Assembly: GCF_003569765.1 (NCBI RefSeq)
Contig: NZ_QXMG01000016.1
Span: 1 to 64,000, forward strand
Source of the DNA: Caldimonas tepidiphila
GTDB lineage: Bacteria > Pseudomonadota > Gammaproteobacteria > Burkholderiales > Burkholderiaceae_C
DNA: 64,000 bases
Direction of reading: 5' to 3'
Shown here: positions 54,917 to 64,000 of the stretch, piece by piece
Layout: every line of letters starts with the position of its first letter
Position numbering within the stretch: the stretch's first letter is position 1
Notes under the pieces: generated by a model
What the model was told of the DNA's origin: nothing
The model's database searches: none
What the model saw: only the letters and a program-made list of their open reading frames with translations
Program-made: the position numbers and the translations under genes

Positions 54917-56077
54917 ATGCGCAGAGCAACGATGTTCGCCGGCGGCACCGCCTCGCTGGCGCTGGCCGCGGCCCTCGTCACCGGGGGCTGCACGAGCACC
55001 AATCCGTACTTCGACCCGTCCAGGCCCCACCACACGCCGCAGGGCTTCGTCAACAACTACCCGCCCGACCCGGCCTACAAGCGGCCGGAGCAGGGCTTCC
55101 TGGCGGCCTGGGCGGCACGCCTGCGCAACTGGACGAGGGACGCCTCGGCGCGGGCACCGCTGCGGCCGCTGCAGCCGGTGCCGCCGGACCTCGGCTTCAT
55201 CCACGCGAACCGGGACGAGCCCTCGGTCACCTGGATCGGCCACGCGACGCTGCTGATCCAGACCGGCTCGGGCCTGAACATCCTGACCGACCCGGTGTTC
55301 GAGGACCGGGCCTCGCCGGTGCCCTTCGCGGGGCCGAAGCGCCACCAGCGCCCGGGGCTTGCGCTCGACGAGCTGCCGCACATCGACGCGGTGCTGCTGA
55401 GCCACGCGCACTACGACCATCTGTCGCTCGCGTCGATGCGCGCCCTCTACCGGCAGAAGGGCGGGGCGCCGAGGATCTTCGCCCCGCTCGGCGTCGATCG
55501 CTGGCTGCTGCGCCATGTCACGGATGGCGACGCCAGCCGCATCACGCGCATGGACTGGTGGGAGCAGGCCCGCATCGGCGACCTCGAGGTCCACCTGCTG
55601 CCGGTGCAGCACTGGTCGGCGCGCACGCCGTGGGACCGCAACGAGATGCTGTGGGGCGCGTTCGCGCTGGTGCGCGACGGCTTCTCGTTCTTCTACTCGG
55701 GCGACCTCGGCTACTCGAAGGACATCGCCGATATCGCCGCGCGCTTCAAGCGCTTCGACCTGGCCGCGATCGGGGTCGGAGCCTACGAGCCCGTGTGGTA
55801 CCGCAACTCCCACGTGAGTCCCGCGGAGGCGGTGCGCATCCACCGGGAACTCGGCGTCGGGCGCAGCATCGGCATCCACTGGGGCACCTTCCCGATGGGC
55901 GAGGAGCGGCTGGACCAGCCGGTCGACGACCTCGCTGCCGCGCGCAAGGCGCAGGACGTCGACGACGCGGACTTCGTCCTGCTGCGGCACGGCGAGACCC
56001 TGCGGCCGGTGCTGCGACCGGCACCGCGGCGCGAGGCCTCCTCGCGCCGAACGCAAACCGACGGAGCAAAGCCATGA
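54917..56077 (+). CDS. Metallo-beta-lactamase lipoprotein (NAPE-PLD-like)
   Basis: A 386-residue exported MBL-fold hydrolase. The signal ends in a lipobox (TGG-C). The metal site is HAHYDHL near residue 168, with YSGDLGY and a later GIHWGTF His as further ligands. This pattern fits the NAPE-PLD/UlaG-like group acting on phosphodiesters or lactones. The stop overlaps the next start by four bases (ATGA), a sign of coupled translation. A role at the outer membrane is likely. Confidence 0.87.
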   Translation: MRRATMFAGGTASLALAAALVTGGCTSTNPYFDPSRPHHTPQGFVNNYPPDPAYKRPEQGFLAAWAARLRNWTRDASARAPLRPLQPVPPDLGFIHANRDEPSVTWIGHATLLIQTGSGLNILTDPVFEDRASPVPFAGPKRHQRPGLALDELPHIDAVLLSHAHYDHLSLASMRALYRQKGGAPRIFAPLGVDRWLLRHVTDGDASRITRMDWWEQARIGDLEVHLLPVQHWSARTPWDRNEMLWGAFALVRDGFSFFYSGDLGYSKDIADIAARFKRFDLAAIGVGAYEPVWYRNSHVSPAEAVRIHRELGVGRSIGIHWGTFPMGEERLDQPVDDLAAARKAQDVDDADFVLLRHGETLRPVLRPAPRREASSRRTQTDGAKP

Positions 56078-56460
56078 ACAAACGCATTCCCCACCTCGGC
56101 CTTCTGGGCGCGCTGGCCGTCGCCGTGACGCTGGCCGGCTGCGCGACCCCCCGCATGGGCAGCGTCATCCCGCGCGAGGGCGGCCAGTACCAGGTGATCT
56201 CGATCGGCGAGAGCGAGAAGGCCGCCCTCGAGTCGGCGCTCTACAGCGCCGAGAGCACCTGCAAGGGCCGCGCGATGCGGCACGTCGTGATCGACCACCG
56301 CACCGAGTACCGCGGCCTCGGCACCGAGACCGCGGCGCAGACCATCGAGAAGGTCGGGCGCATCATCCTCGGCACCACCGGGCAGCGCGCGCCCCAGATC
56401 GCGGGCGAGGACGACTACCGGGTGACGATGCAGTTCCGCTGCGAGGACGCGCGCCGCTGA
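56074..56460 (+). CDS. Small lipoprotein
   Basis: A 128-residue lipoprotein: signal with LAGC lipobox, then a basic-acidic domain with two cysteines (STCKGR and FRCED). No family is recognised. Its ATG is inside the stop of the MBL gene (ATGA), with GGAG about 9 bases upstream, so the two are made together and perhaps act together. Confidence 0.8.
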   Translation: MNKRIPHLGLLGALAVAVTLAGCATPRMGSVIPREGGQYQVISIGESEKAALESALYSAESTCKGRAMRHVVIDHRTEYRGLGTETAAQTIEKVGRIILGTTGQRAPQIAGEDDYRVTMQFRCEDARR

Positions 56461-56582
56461 ACCGGGCGGGCGGCGGCGCCCGGCCCCTGGACCGCAGCTT
56501 GCTTGGGGCTCGGGAAGGCCGCCGTGCCGGTCACCGCGCACCTGCACCGGCTTCCCCGCAGCTTCCCAGGAAACAGACCGTC

Positions 56583-57671
56583 ATGCCCGAATCGCAAATC
56601 GCCCGCGCCGTGCGCCTGGAGTTCGCCGCCGGCTCGCTCGTGAGGACCAACCTCTCCGGTGCCGCCTTCTGCGGCGACTGGCTCTGGGTGGTGGGCGACG
56701 AGGCGAGCGGGATCGACCGGCTGCGCCGGCTCGAGCCGCTGGGTCGGGAGGCGCTGCGCTTCGGCGAGGTGCGCGACTTCCCGCTCTCCGCCCTGCTCGA
56801 GCTGCCGGGCGAGGCCGATGAGGAGGCGGACCTGGAGGGGATGGCGGTCGCCGACGGCTACCTGTGGGTGGCGGGCTCGCACGGCCTCAAGCGCAAGAAC
56901 GTCAAGCCCAGGCGCAGCGATGAAGAGAACGCCCGGCGCCTGGCGAAGCTGTCGCTCGACGCCAACCGCCTGCTGCTGGCCTGCCTGCCGATCGAGGCGG
57001 ACGCAGACGGCGTCCCCTGCCTGGTGCGCAAGGCCGGCGACGGCCGGCGCGCGCTGGCGCTCAAGGGCGACGCGCGCTCGAACCAGCTCACCGAGGCGCT
57101 CGCCGACGATCCCCATTTCGGTCCCTTCCTCGCCATCCCGGGCAAGGACAACGGCTTCGACATCGAGGGGCTCGCGGTGGCCGACGGCCGGCTGCTGCTC
57201 GGGCTGCGCGGCCCGGTGCTGCGCGGCTGGTCGGCGCTGCTGGAGATCGCCGTGGAAGCCAGGGGCCGGCACCTGCAGATGGTGCCGCTGGACGGGCAGG
57301 GCACGCTGATCCGCAAGCACTTCCTCCAGCTCGAGGGCCTGGGCATCCGGGACCTGCACTTCTCCGGCGACGACCTGCACATCCTGGCGGGTCCCACGAT
57401 GGTCCTCGACGGCGACATCCGCGTGTTCCGCTGGCCCGCGGCCCGCCCGGCGCTGGCGGCCAACCGTGAGCCGGTCACGTTCCAGGCGGCGCTGACGGAG
57501 TCGATCGCCCTGCCGCACGGACACGGCACCGACCGGGCCGAGGCGATCTGCGAGCTGCCCCCGCAGCTCGCGGGAACGCAGCCGGCGTGGCTGGTCCTGT
57601 ACGACGCGCCCGGGCCCGACCGCCGGCAGGGCGAGCATGCCGTGTTCGGCGATCTCCTGCGCCGCATCTGA
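56583..57671 (+). CDS. DUF3616 family protein
   Basis: A 362-residue protein of family DUF3616. The repeated pattern (D/E)LEGMAVADGYLWVAGSH and DIEGLAVADGRLLLGLRG suggests a beta-propeller. There is no signal peptide. Function unknown. The start at 56583 is a plain ATG with weak ribosome site. Confidence 0.82.
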   Translation: MPESQIARAVRLEFAAGSLVRTNLSGAAFCGDWLWVVGDEASGIDRLRRLEPLGREALRFGEVRDFPLSALLELPGEADEEADLEGMAVADGYLWVAGSHGLKRKNVKPRRSDEENARRLAKLSLDANRLLLACLPIEADADGVPCLVRKAGDGRRALALKGDARSNQLTEALADDPHFGPFLAIPGKDNGFDIEGLAVADGRLLLGLRGPVLRGWSALLEIAVEARGRHLQMVPLDGQGTLIRKHFLQLEGLGIRDLHFSGDDLHILAGPTMVLDGDIRVFRWPAARPALAANREPVTFQAALTESIALPHGHGTDRAEAICELPPQLAGTQPAWLVLYDAPGPDRRQGEHAVFGDLLRRI

Positions 57672-58216
57672 GGCTTTTCCGGCCGCTGTCCGGAAGCGAC
57701 CCGAGGGTCGGGGGGAGGCCTGCGGGGGCCATCGAGGCGCGGGGGCGCGGCATCCGCCGTCCCGGCCTAAGGTGCTTCGCATGTGGCGTACCCCGCGAGC
57801 TTCGGCCGTCTTGTTGCTCGGCATCGCAGCGTCCCTGCCCGGGATCGCGCGGGTCCTCGTGTTCCGCGCGGCGCGGCTCCGCGGCCTTGCCACGAGCGCT
57901 GCGCTGGGGGCCGCCTCTTCCACGGGCGCTCCCGCACGACACTTCGTGCCCGGCATCTCCCGCTTCACCTTCCATGCCGGTGCGCTGCAGCGCCTGCCCG
58001 GGACCTCCCGGTCCTGACGACAGGGCTTCCCGGCCGGGCTCGCATGCACGAGATCGACACCGCCGAGGCCCCGCCGACGACCCGCCGCCCTTGCCGGCCT
58101 GCCCGCCCGCCGGGCACCGATTCCCCGCGGGGCCGCATCCCGCGCCGGCTGCCCGCGCTCCCATCCGTTCGGTGCGCCGATTCCCGAACAGTCCGAGGAA
58201 GTACCAGGAGACCCCG
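57672..58216. other. Intergenic region, one doubtful small frame
   Basis: These 545 bases precede the GNAT gene. A 78-codon frame (57781-58017) has a hydrophobic start and Ala-rich rest but no ribosome site and no similarity; I do not accept it as a gene. CCAGGAGA at 58204-58211 serves the GNAT gene. Confidence 0.4.
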
Positions 58217-58966
58217 ATGACCGAGGCCGAACTCCAGAGCCCGCCCTTCTCGATGCCACGGCCGGCAAGCGCCGGCACCCCGACAAGCCCCCCCGCGAGG
58301 CCGGCGTCCGCCGCGGTCGCGCCCGCCCCCGCCGACGAACCGTTCCCCGAGATGACGACGCGCCGGCTGCGGCTGCGGGAGATCACGCAGGACGATGCGG
58401 CGGACATCCTCGCGATCCACGGCGACGCGACGGTGATGCGCTGGTTCGGCAGCAACGTGCTGCCCGACCTCGGCGCGGCCCGCCGGCTCGTCTCGTTCTT
58501 CGCGAACTGCCGGCGCGCGGCCACCGGGACGCGCTGGGGCATCGAGCGCAAGGAGGACGGGCGGCTGCTCGGGACCTGCGGCTTCTACTCCTGGGACCGG
58601 AACTACCGCCGCTGCAATCTCGGCTACGAGCTCGGCACCTTCGCATGGCGCAAGGGCTACATGCAGGAGGCCCTCGCGGCGGTGCTGCCCTGGGGCTACT
58701 CCCGGATGCAGCTGCACCGCATCGAGGCCCACATCCATCCCGCCAACACCGCCTCGATCGAGCTCGCCAGGGGCTTCGGGTTCGTGCAGGAGGGCCTGAT
58801 GCGCGAGCTCGAGTTCTGGGACGGCCGGCCGCAGGACATGCTGCTCTTCGCGCTGCTGCAGCGGGACATGAAATGGCCCGAGCGCAAGGAGAGCAGCATC
58901 CTGAACTACCGCTGGCTGCAGCGGACCGCCTACCGCATCGAGAGCATGCTGCTGAGCGGCAAGTAG
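58217..58966 (+). CDS. GNAT acetyltransferase (RimJ/RimL-like)
   Basis: A 249-residue N-acetyltransferase of the ribosomal-protein acetyltransferase type. After a Pro/Ala-rich N-terminal tail of about 45 residues, the domain starts TTRRLRLREITQDDAADI; the acetyl-CoA loop is LGYELGTFAWRKGYMQEA and the last core strand is ANTASIELARGFGFVQEG. Substrate unknown; the C-terminal 40 residues are extra. AGGAGA 5 bases before 58217 fixes the start. Confidence 0.9.
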   Translation: MTEAELQSPPFSMPRPASAGTPTSPPARPASAAVAPAPADEPFPEMTTRRLRLREITQDDAADILAIHGDATVMRWFGSNVLPDLGAARRLVSFFANCRRAATGTRWGIERKEDGRLLGTCGFYSWDRNYRRCNLGYELGTFAWRKGYMQEALAAVLPWGYSRMQLHRIEAHIHPANTASIELARGFGFVQEGLMRELEFWDGRPQDMLLFALLQRDMKWPERKESSILNYRWLQRTAYRIESMLLSGK

Positions 58967-59137
58967 CCGCTCGACTGCCGGCACGGCCGCCGCTCCTGCT
59001 TCCCGGAGGGGCGCGGCGGAGCCCGTCGGCGTGACAAAGTCGTGCCGCGAGCGAGGCCGGGCCTCAAGTTCCGGCCGGACATGCCGAAGTTGGGCGACAC
59101 GGCGACTTCAAGAGACCGCTCGGCGCTTTCTCCTTTC

Positions 59138-60382
<1,245 letters not shown>

Positions 60383-60424
60383 GCGGCCGGGCCGGCTCGC
60401 GGCCTTGCCGGGCGCGGCCGGCGT

Positions 60425-60805
60425 TCAGGCAGGCTCGCTGTCCTCGGTGAGCCAGCAGGCGCGGCGCTTCAGGCACATCTGCTCGACCGCCTCCTTGGCG
60501 CAGAGGAAGCGCCGCTGCAGCTTCTGCAGCAGCGGCTGCGGCCCGTCGCGCCGGGCCGTGGTGTCGGCACTTTCGAGGGGGCGGGCGAGATCGCGCACGT
60601 CGAAGACGACCAGCGAGCCCGGCAGTTCGAGCGCCTGCAGGAAGCGCGACTGCGAGCCGTCGTCGTCCCCGCGCTGGCGCACCGGGTGCAGCAGCAGCGC
60701 CGAGCCGTCCGGCCACGACACCTCGTGCTGCGCGGGAAGGACCTCGAAGGGGCCGCGCTGGTGCGGCACGGGCAGCGAGGGGGTGGGATGCGGGGCGGCA
60801 GGCAT
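60425..60805 (-). CDS. Hypothetical protein
   Basis: A 126-residue protein of no recognised family. It is Pro- and Arg-rich at the start, has a hydrophobic core segment SLVVFDVRDLA and a C-terminal part with CAKEAVEQMCLKRRACW. GGAGG lies 7 bases before the ATG at 60805, a strong ribosome site, which makes it a likely gene. Confidence 0.6.
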   Translation of the reverse strand: MPAAPHPTPSLPVPHQRGPFEVLPAQHEVSWPDGSALLLHPVRQRGDDDGSQSRFLQALELPGSLVVFDVRDLARPLESADTTARRDGPQPLLQKLQRRFLCAKEAVEQMCLKRRACWLTEDSEPA

Positions 60806-60937
60806 GTCGGTCCTCCGGTATCACTCGAATGAGTGGAATTGATCGATATGGGAGGGGTTAGGCAAACGGGGTGCCGCCTGCAGACCGGCGGGCGCGGCCA
60901 TCCGCTCAAGAGGAGGGGATGTCCGCCCGCCCGGCGT

Positions 60938-61912
60938 TCACGGCCTCAGCAGTGTCGAGCCCGTCGCCGCGCGCGACTCGAGCCAACGGTGCGCGTCGGC
61001 CGCGCAGCCCAGGGGGAACTCGCGCGCCGGGCCGGGCCGCAGCCAGCCGGCCGACAGCGCCCCGAACAGCGCGGCGCTCATCGCCTCCAGCTCGCCGCGC
61101 TCGGCGACGTAGTGGACGATGGCGGGGCGCGAGACGGTGCCGGAGCGGGCGCCGAGCCGCGAGATGTCCAGGGGCTCCACCGGGCCCGACGCCTGGCCGT
61201 AGTTCACCAGGTGGCCGCGCGGCGCCAGGCAGTCCAGCGAGCCGGAGAAGGTGTCCCGCCCGACCGCGTCGTAGGCCACGTCCACGCCCCGCCCGCGGGT
61301 GATCTCGCGCACCCGGGCGACGAAGTCCTCCTGCCGGTACAGGATGACGTGCTCGCAGCCCGCCTCCCGCGCGACGCGCGCCTTGTCCTCGCTGCCCACC
61401 GTGCCGATCACGGTGGCGCCGATCCGGCGGGCCCACTGGCTCAGCAGTTGGCCGACGCCGCCCGCGGCCGCGTGGACCAGGACGGTCTGCCCGGCCTGCA
61501 GCCGGTGGACTCGGTCGACCAGCATCTGCACCGTGAGCCCCTTGAGGAATGTCGCCGCCACGACCCGGTCGTCGAGCCCGTCGGGCACGCGCACCGCCAA
61601 CTCCGCCGGCAGCAGGCGGTGCGTGGCGTAGCCGCCGTAGCGCAGCGTCAGGCAGGCCACCCGGTCGCCCGGCGCGAAGCCCGTGACGCCCGGGCCGGCC
61701 TCCTCGACCACGCCGACGCCCTCGATGCCGGGAATGCCGGGCAGCGCCAGCGTGCGGTACAGGCCCTGGCGGACATAGACGTCGTGGAAGTTGACGCCGA
61801 TTGCGGTCTGCCGGAGGCGCAACTCGCCGGGGCCGGGCGCGCCGACCTCGACCGGCTCCGGGAGCAGCACTTCCGGCCCGCCGTGGGCGCGGATCACGAT
61901 GGCTTCTGACAT
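60938..61912 (-). CDS. qor: Quinone oxidoreductase (NADPH, zeta-crystallin type)
   Basis: A 324-residue zinc-free alcohol dehydrogenase-superfamily protein that reduces quinones with NADPH. The signatures are VNFHDVYVRQGLY, PGIEGVGVVEEAG and the cofactor loop VHAAAGGVGQLLSQWARR. AAGGAC precedes the ATG at 61912 by 5 bases. No regulatory partner is adjacent. Confidence 0.92.
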   Translation of the reverse strand: MSEAIVIRAHGGPEVLLPEPVEVGAPGPGELRLRQTAIGVNFHDVYVRQGLYRTLALPGIPGIEGVGVVEEAGPGVTGFAPGDRVACLTLRYGGYATHRLLPAELAVRVPDGLDDRVVAATFLKGLTVQMLVDRVHRLQAGQTVLVHAAAGGVGQLLSQWARRIGATVIGTVGSEDKARVAREAGCEHVILYRQEDFVARVREITRGRGVDVAYDAVGRDTFSGSLDCLAPRGHLVNYGQASGPVEPLDISRLGARSGTVSRPAIVHYVAERGELEAMSAALFGALSAGWLRPGPAREFPLGCAADAHRWLESRAATGSTLLRP

Positions 61913-62189
61913 GGGTGTCCTTTCGGACCGAAGGCAGCCGGCGCGGCTGCCCCCGGTCATCCTTCGGGGGAAAAAGGGATCGTCGCTCCGATCCCCGGTT
62001 GCGGGGGCAGGGGGGTGGCCGGGAATCGCTTATCGTGACCCGTGCAGGGCGTATTGCGGCCTGCGCCGGCGATGCCGGCGCACGGTCCCGCTCGAATCCG
62101 ACGGCCGGCCCGCCTTGTCCGCCCCAGGCCGTTTTTTTGGCGGGGCGCCCGGTATTCTGCGACGACCCCCCTCCTGAAGGAGCGTCCCG

Positions 62190-62846
62190 ATGCGCAAGTC
62201 GATCCTGGTACTGCTGCTGGCCACCTCGGGCCTGGCGCTCACGTCCTGTGCCGGCACCTCTCCGGGCAGCGGCGGCGGCAATCCGATGGGTTTCTTCGTC
62301 ACCAGCCAGGGCGGGCCGCGCGGCGCCGATTTCGGCGGCCTGGAAGGCGCCGACCGGCACTGCCAGTCGCTCGCGGCGGCGGCCGGCGCCGGGCACCGGA
62401 GCTGGCGCGCCTACCTGAGCGCCTCGCCCCGGGCGGGAGGGGCGGTCCACGCGCGCGACCGCATCGGCAAGGGGCCGTGGCGCAACGCCCGGGGCGAAGT
62501 CATCGCGCAGGACGTCGACGAGCTCCACGGCAACAACCGGATCGACAAGCAGACGGCGCTGACCGAGCGCGGCGAGCCCGTCAAGGGCCGCGGCGACCAG
62601 CCCAACGAGCACGACATCCTGACCGGCTCCACGCCCGACGGCCGGCTTGCCGAGGGCGCGACCTGCAACGACTGGACCTCCAGCGGCGAAGGACGGGCGA
62701 TGGTCGGGCACCACGACCGAGTCGGCCTGGGCGAGACCGCCGCGGCGAAGTCCTGGAACTCCTCGCACCCGACCCGCGGCTGCGGCGCGGAGGCGCTCAA
62801 GGCGACCGGCGGTGCCGGCTACCTCTACTGCTTCGCGGCGGACTGA
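62190..62846 (+). CDS. Lipoprotein, function unknown
   Basis: A 218-residue lipoprotein (LTSC lipobox). The mature part starts MGFFVTSQGGPRGADFGGLEGADRHC and contains ATCNDWTSSG and CGAEALKATGGAGYLYC, which fit a disulfide-linked lectin-like fold. AAGGAG about 9 bases upstream supports the start. Related proteins without known function occur in diverse bacteria. Confidence 0.82.
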   Translation: MRKSILVLLLATSGLALTSCAGTSPGSGGGNPMGFFVTSQGGPRGADFGGLEGADRHCQSLAAAAGAGHRSWRAYLSASPRAGGAVHARDRIGKGPWRNARGEVIAQDVDELHGNNRIDKQTALTERGEPVKGRGDQPNEHDILTGSTPDGRLAEGATCNDWTSSGEGRAMVGHHDRVGLGETAAAKSWNSSHPTRGCGAEALKATGGAGYLYCFAAD

Positions 62847-62901
62847 GCGGCGGGCGAGCAGGGCGCGCAGCGATGGGGCAGGGCCCGCGCCGCGGGGAAG
62901 G

Positions 62902-63975
62902 CTAGGTGCCTGCCGCCTGGGAGAGGGCCGCTCCCGCAGCGGGACGCGGCTGCGGCGGGCGCAGCGCCTCGTGGCGCCCGGCCTCCGGGGCGCGCGACGC
63001 GGGCGGGGCCGGCACGCAGGCGGCGAGCTCGAAGATCAGGCCCTGCCGCAGCTCGCCCGGAGTCGGGCGAAGCCGCCCGATGTCGAAGCACTCGAGCAGC
63101 GCCGCCAGCAGCGCCAGCCCGCCGCCGAGCATCTCGCGGCGGTTCTCCTTCAGACCCGCCAGTTCCAGCGCCGCGGCGCTGCCCGCCTCGATGCAGCGCT
63201 CGACGCACCAGTGCAGGCCGTCAGTCGTGAGCGCTCCGTCCGTGACGCCCTGGGCCGAGAGCAGTTGCGACACCGTATGGACGGTGCCTGAGGAGCCGAG
63301 CGCCTCGTCCCGGTCGCCGGACGCGAACGCATCCCGGGCCCCGCGCAGCGCGGCCTCGGCCGCCGCCTGCGCGGCGCGGAAGCCCGCGCGCGTGAAGCGG
63401 CCCGACGGGAAGAAGCGCGCCGAGAGGTTGCCGCAGCCGATCGGGAAGGACTCGGCGCGCAGCGCGGTGCGGCCCTCGCCGAGGATCATCTCGGTCGACC
63501 TGCCGCCGATGTCGACGACGAGGCGCCGCCGGCCCTCCGCCGGGCTCAGGCCCGCGACGCCCGCATAGATCAGCCGCGCCTCCTCGTGCCCGGAGATCAC
63601 CTCGATCGGGTGGCCGAGCACGCCCGTCCCCGCCTGCAGGAAGGCCTCGCGGTTGACGGCTTCCCGCAGGGCCTGCGTCGCGACGGCGCGCACCTGGCGG
63701 CAGCCGAAGTCCTCGATCCGCCGCGCGAAGCGCTCCAGGCAGGCGAGGCCGCGCTGCATCGCGGCCTCGGCGAGCACCCCCCGCGGGTCGAGCCCGCAGC
63801 CGAGCAGGACCGACTCCTTGAGCGTCTCGAGATGCCGGTAGCGCCCGCCCTCGAAGCGCGCGATCTCGAGGCGGAAGCTGTTCGAGCCGAGGTCGACCGC
63901 CGCGATCGGGCCGGTGGCGGATGCGGATCGGATCGCCTCCAGCGAGGGGAAGCACAGCGCGTTGTCCCGGGTCAT
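62902..63975 (-). CDS. Ppx/GppA-family phosphatase (short form)
   Basis: A 357-residue ASKHA-fold phosphatase of the exopolyphosphatase/guanosine pentaphosphatase family. The first motif AAVDLGSNSFRLEIA is near residue 25, ISGHEEARLIYAGV near 130 and VVDIGGRSTEMIL near 155. At 357 residues it lacks the C-terminal HD-type domains of full-length Ppx (about 500), so it is a short form, probably a polyP or pppGpp hydrolase. Confidence 0.9.
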   Translation of the reverse strand: MTRDNALCFPSLEAIRSASATGPIAAVDLGSNSFRLEIARFEGGRYRHLETLKESVLLGCGLDPRGVLAEAAMQRGLACLERFARRIEDFGCRQVRAVATQALREAVNREAFLQAGTGVLGHPIEVISGHEEARLIYAGVAGLSPAEGRRRLVVDIGGRSTEMILGEGRTALRAESFPIGCGNLSARFFPSGRFTRAGFRAAQAAAEAALRGARDAFASGDRDEALGSSGTVHTVSQLLSAQGVTDGALTTDGLHWCVERCIEAGSAAALELAGLKENRREMLGGGLALLAALLECFDIGRLRPTPGELRQGLIFELAACVPAPPASRAPEAGRHEALRPPQPRPAAGAALSQAAGT

Positions 63976-64000
63976 AGCCTTCCATTGTGGAACGCGTTCG

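Noticed and set aside
57781-58017. A 78-codon frame with a hydrophobic start
   Set aside because: No ribosome site, no family resemblance, and composition typical of intergenic GC-rich DNA.

Overview
The window is high-GC chromosomal DNA from a betaproteobacterium, most likely of the order Burkholderiales (Comamonadaceae/Sphaerotilaceae-like). The grounds are a monomeric NADP-isocitrate dehydrogenase, a phasin, two Bug-type tripartite tricarboxylate transporter (TTT) receptors, DUF3182 and VF530 proteins, and FdhA. This rests on recognising proteins, not on database searches. I saw no rRNA, tRNA, CRISPR array, insertion sequence or prophage. Most long antisense frames are GC-driven shadows and are omitted.

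Region 1 (0-21.6 kb) is housekeeping and small accessory genes. It holds a two-domain glycosyltransferase, an ankyrin protein, an MFS transporter, a thioredoxin, GlpD, and a DHH phosphoesterase overlapping an ERI1-like exonuclease. It also holds a CHASE3-GGDEF cyclase, an SDR, an RlmN-like radical SAM enzyme, a stand-alone SagB-like oxidoreductase, a MOSC protein, MsrB, VF530 and an APP1-like phosphatase. A disordered Gly-rich protein, a second MFS transporter and an orphan Tat-exported binding protein close it.

Region 2 (21.6-33.3 kb) holds a chemoreceptor, a phasin and a sigma54 activator of the AcoR type. The activator lies just upstream of a flavin monooxygenase that has a near-consensus -24/-12 promoter and upstream palindromes. 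Next come an overlapping DUF3182/hydrolase pair, three tiny membrane proteins, a YbaK protein whose expected start is followed by an in-frame TAG, and a PPC-domain protein.

Region 3 (33.6-39.7 kb) has monomeric IDH with a clear terminator, a cyclase-family hydrolase, an unusual protein joining a degenerate PrimPol-like region to a DnaB/RecA-type ATPase, and an isochorismatase-family hydrolase.

Region 4 (39.9-54.8 kb) looks like a catabolic accessory block. It has a MHETase/tannase-family lipoprotein esterase followed by glutathione-independent formaldehyde dehydrogenase, two Bug receptors, and a LysR divergent from a Tat-exported amidohydrolase. It also has an operon of CoA-transferase, intradiol dioxygenase, citryl-CoA-lyase-like protein and Bug receptor, divergent from a second LysR, then a GntR. 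A 69-bp promoter-like segment is present twice: upstream of the first Bug receptor and upstream of the CoA-transferase operon. This suggests one LysR controls both.

Region 5 (54.9-64 kb) contains an NAPE-PLD-like metallo-beta-lactamase lipoprotein coupled to a small lipoprotein, DUF3616, a GNAT acetyltransferase, an HD-GYP phosphodiesterase, a hypothetical protein, a quinone oxidoreductase, a lipoprotein and a short Ppx/GppA phosphatase.
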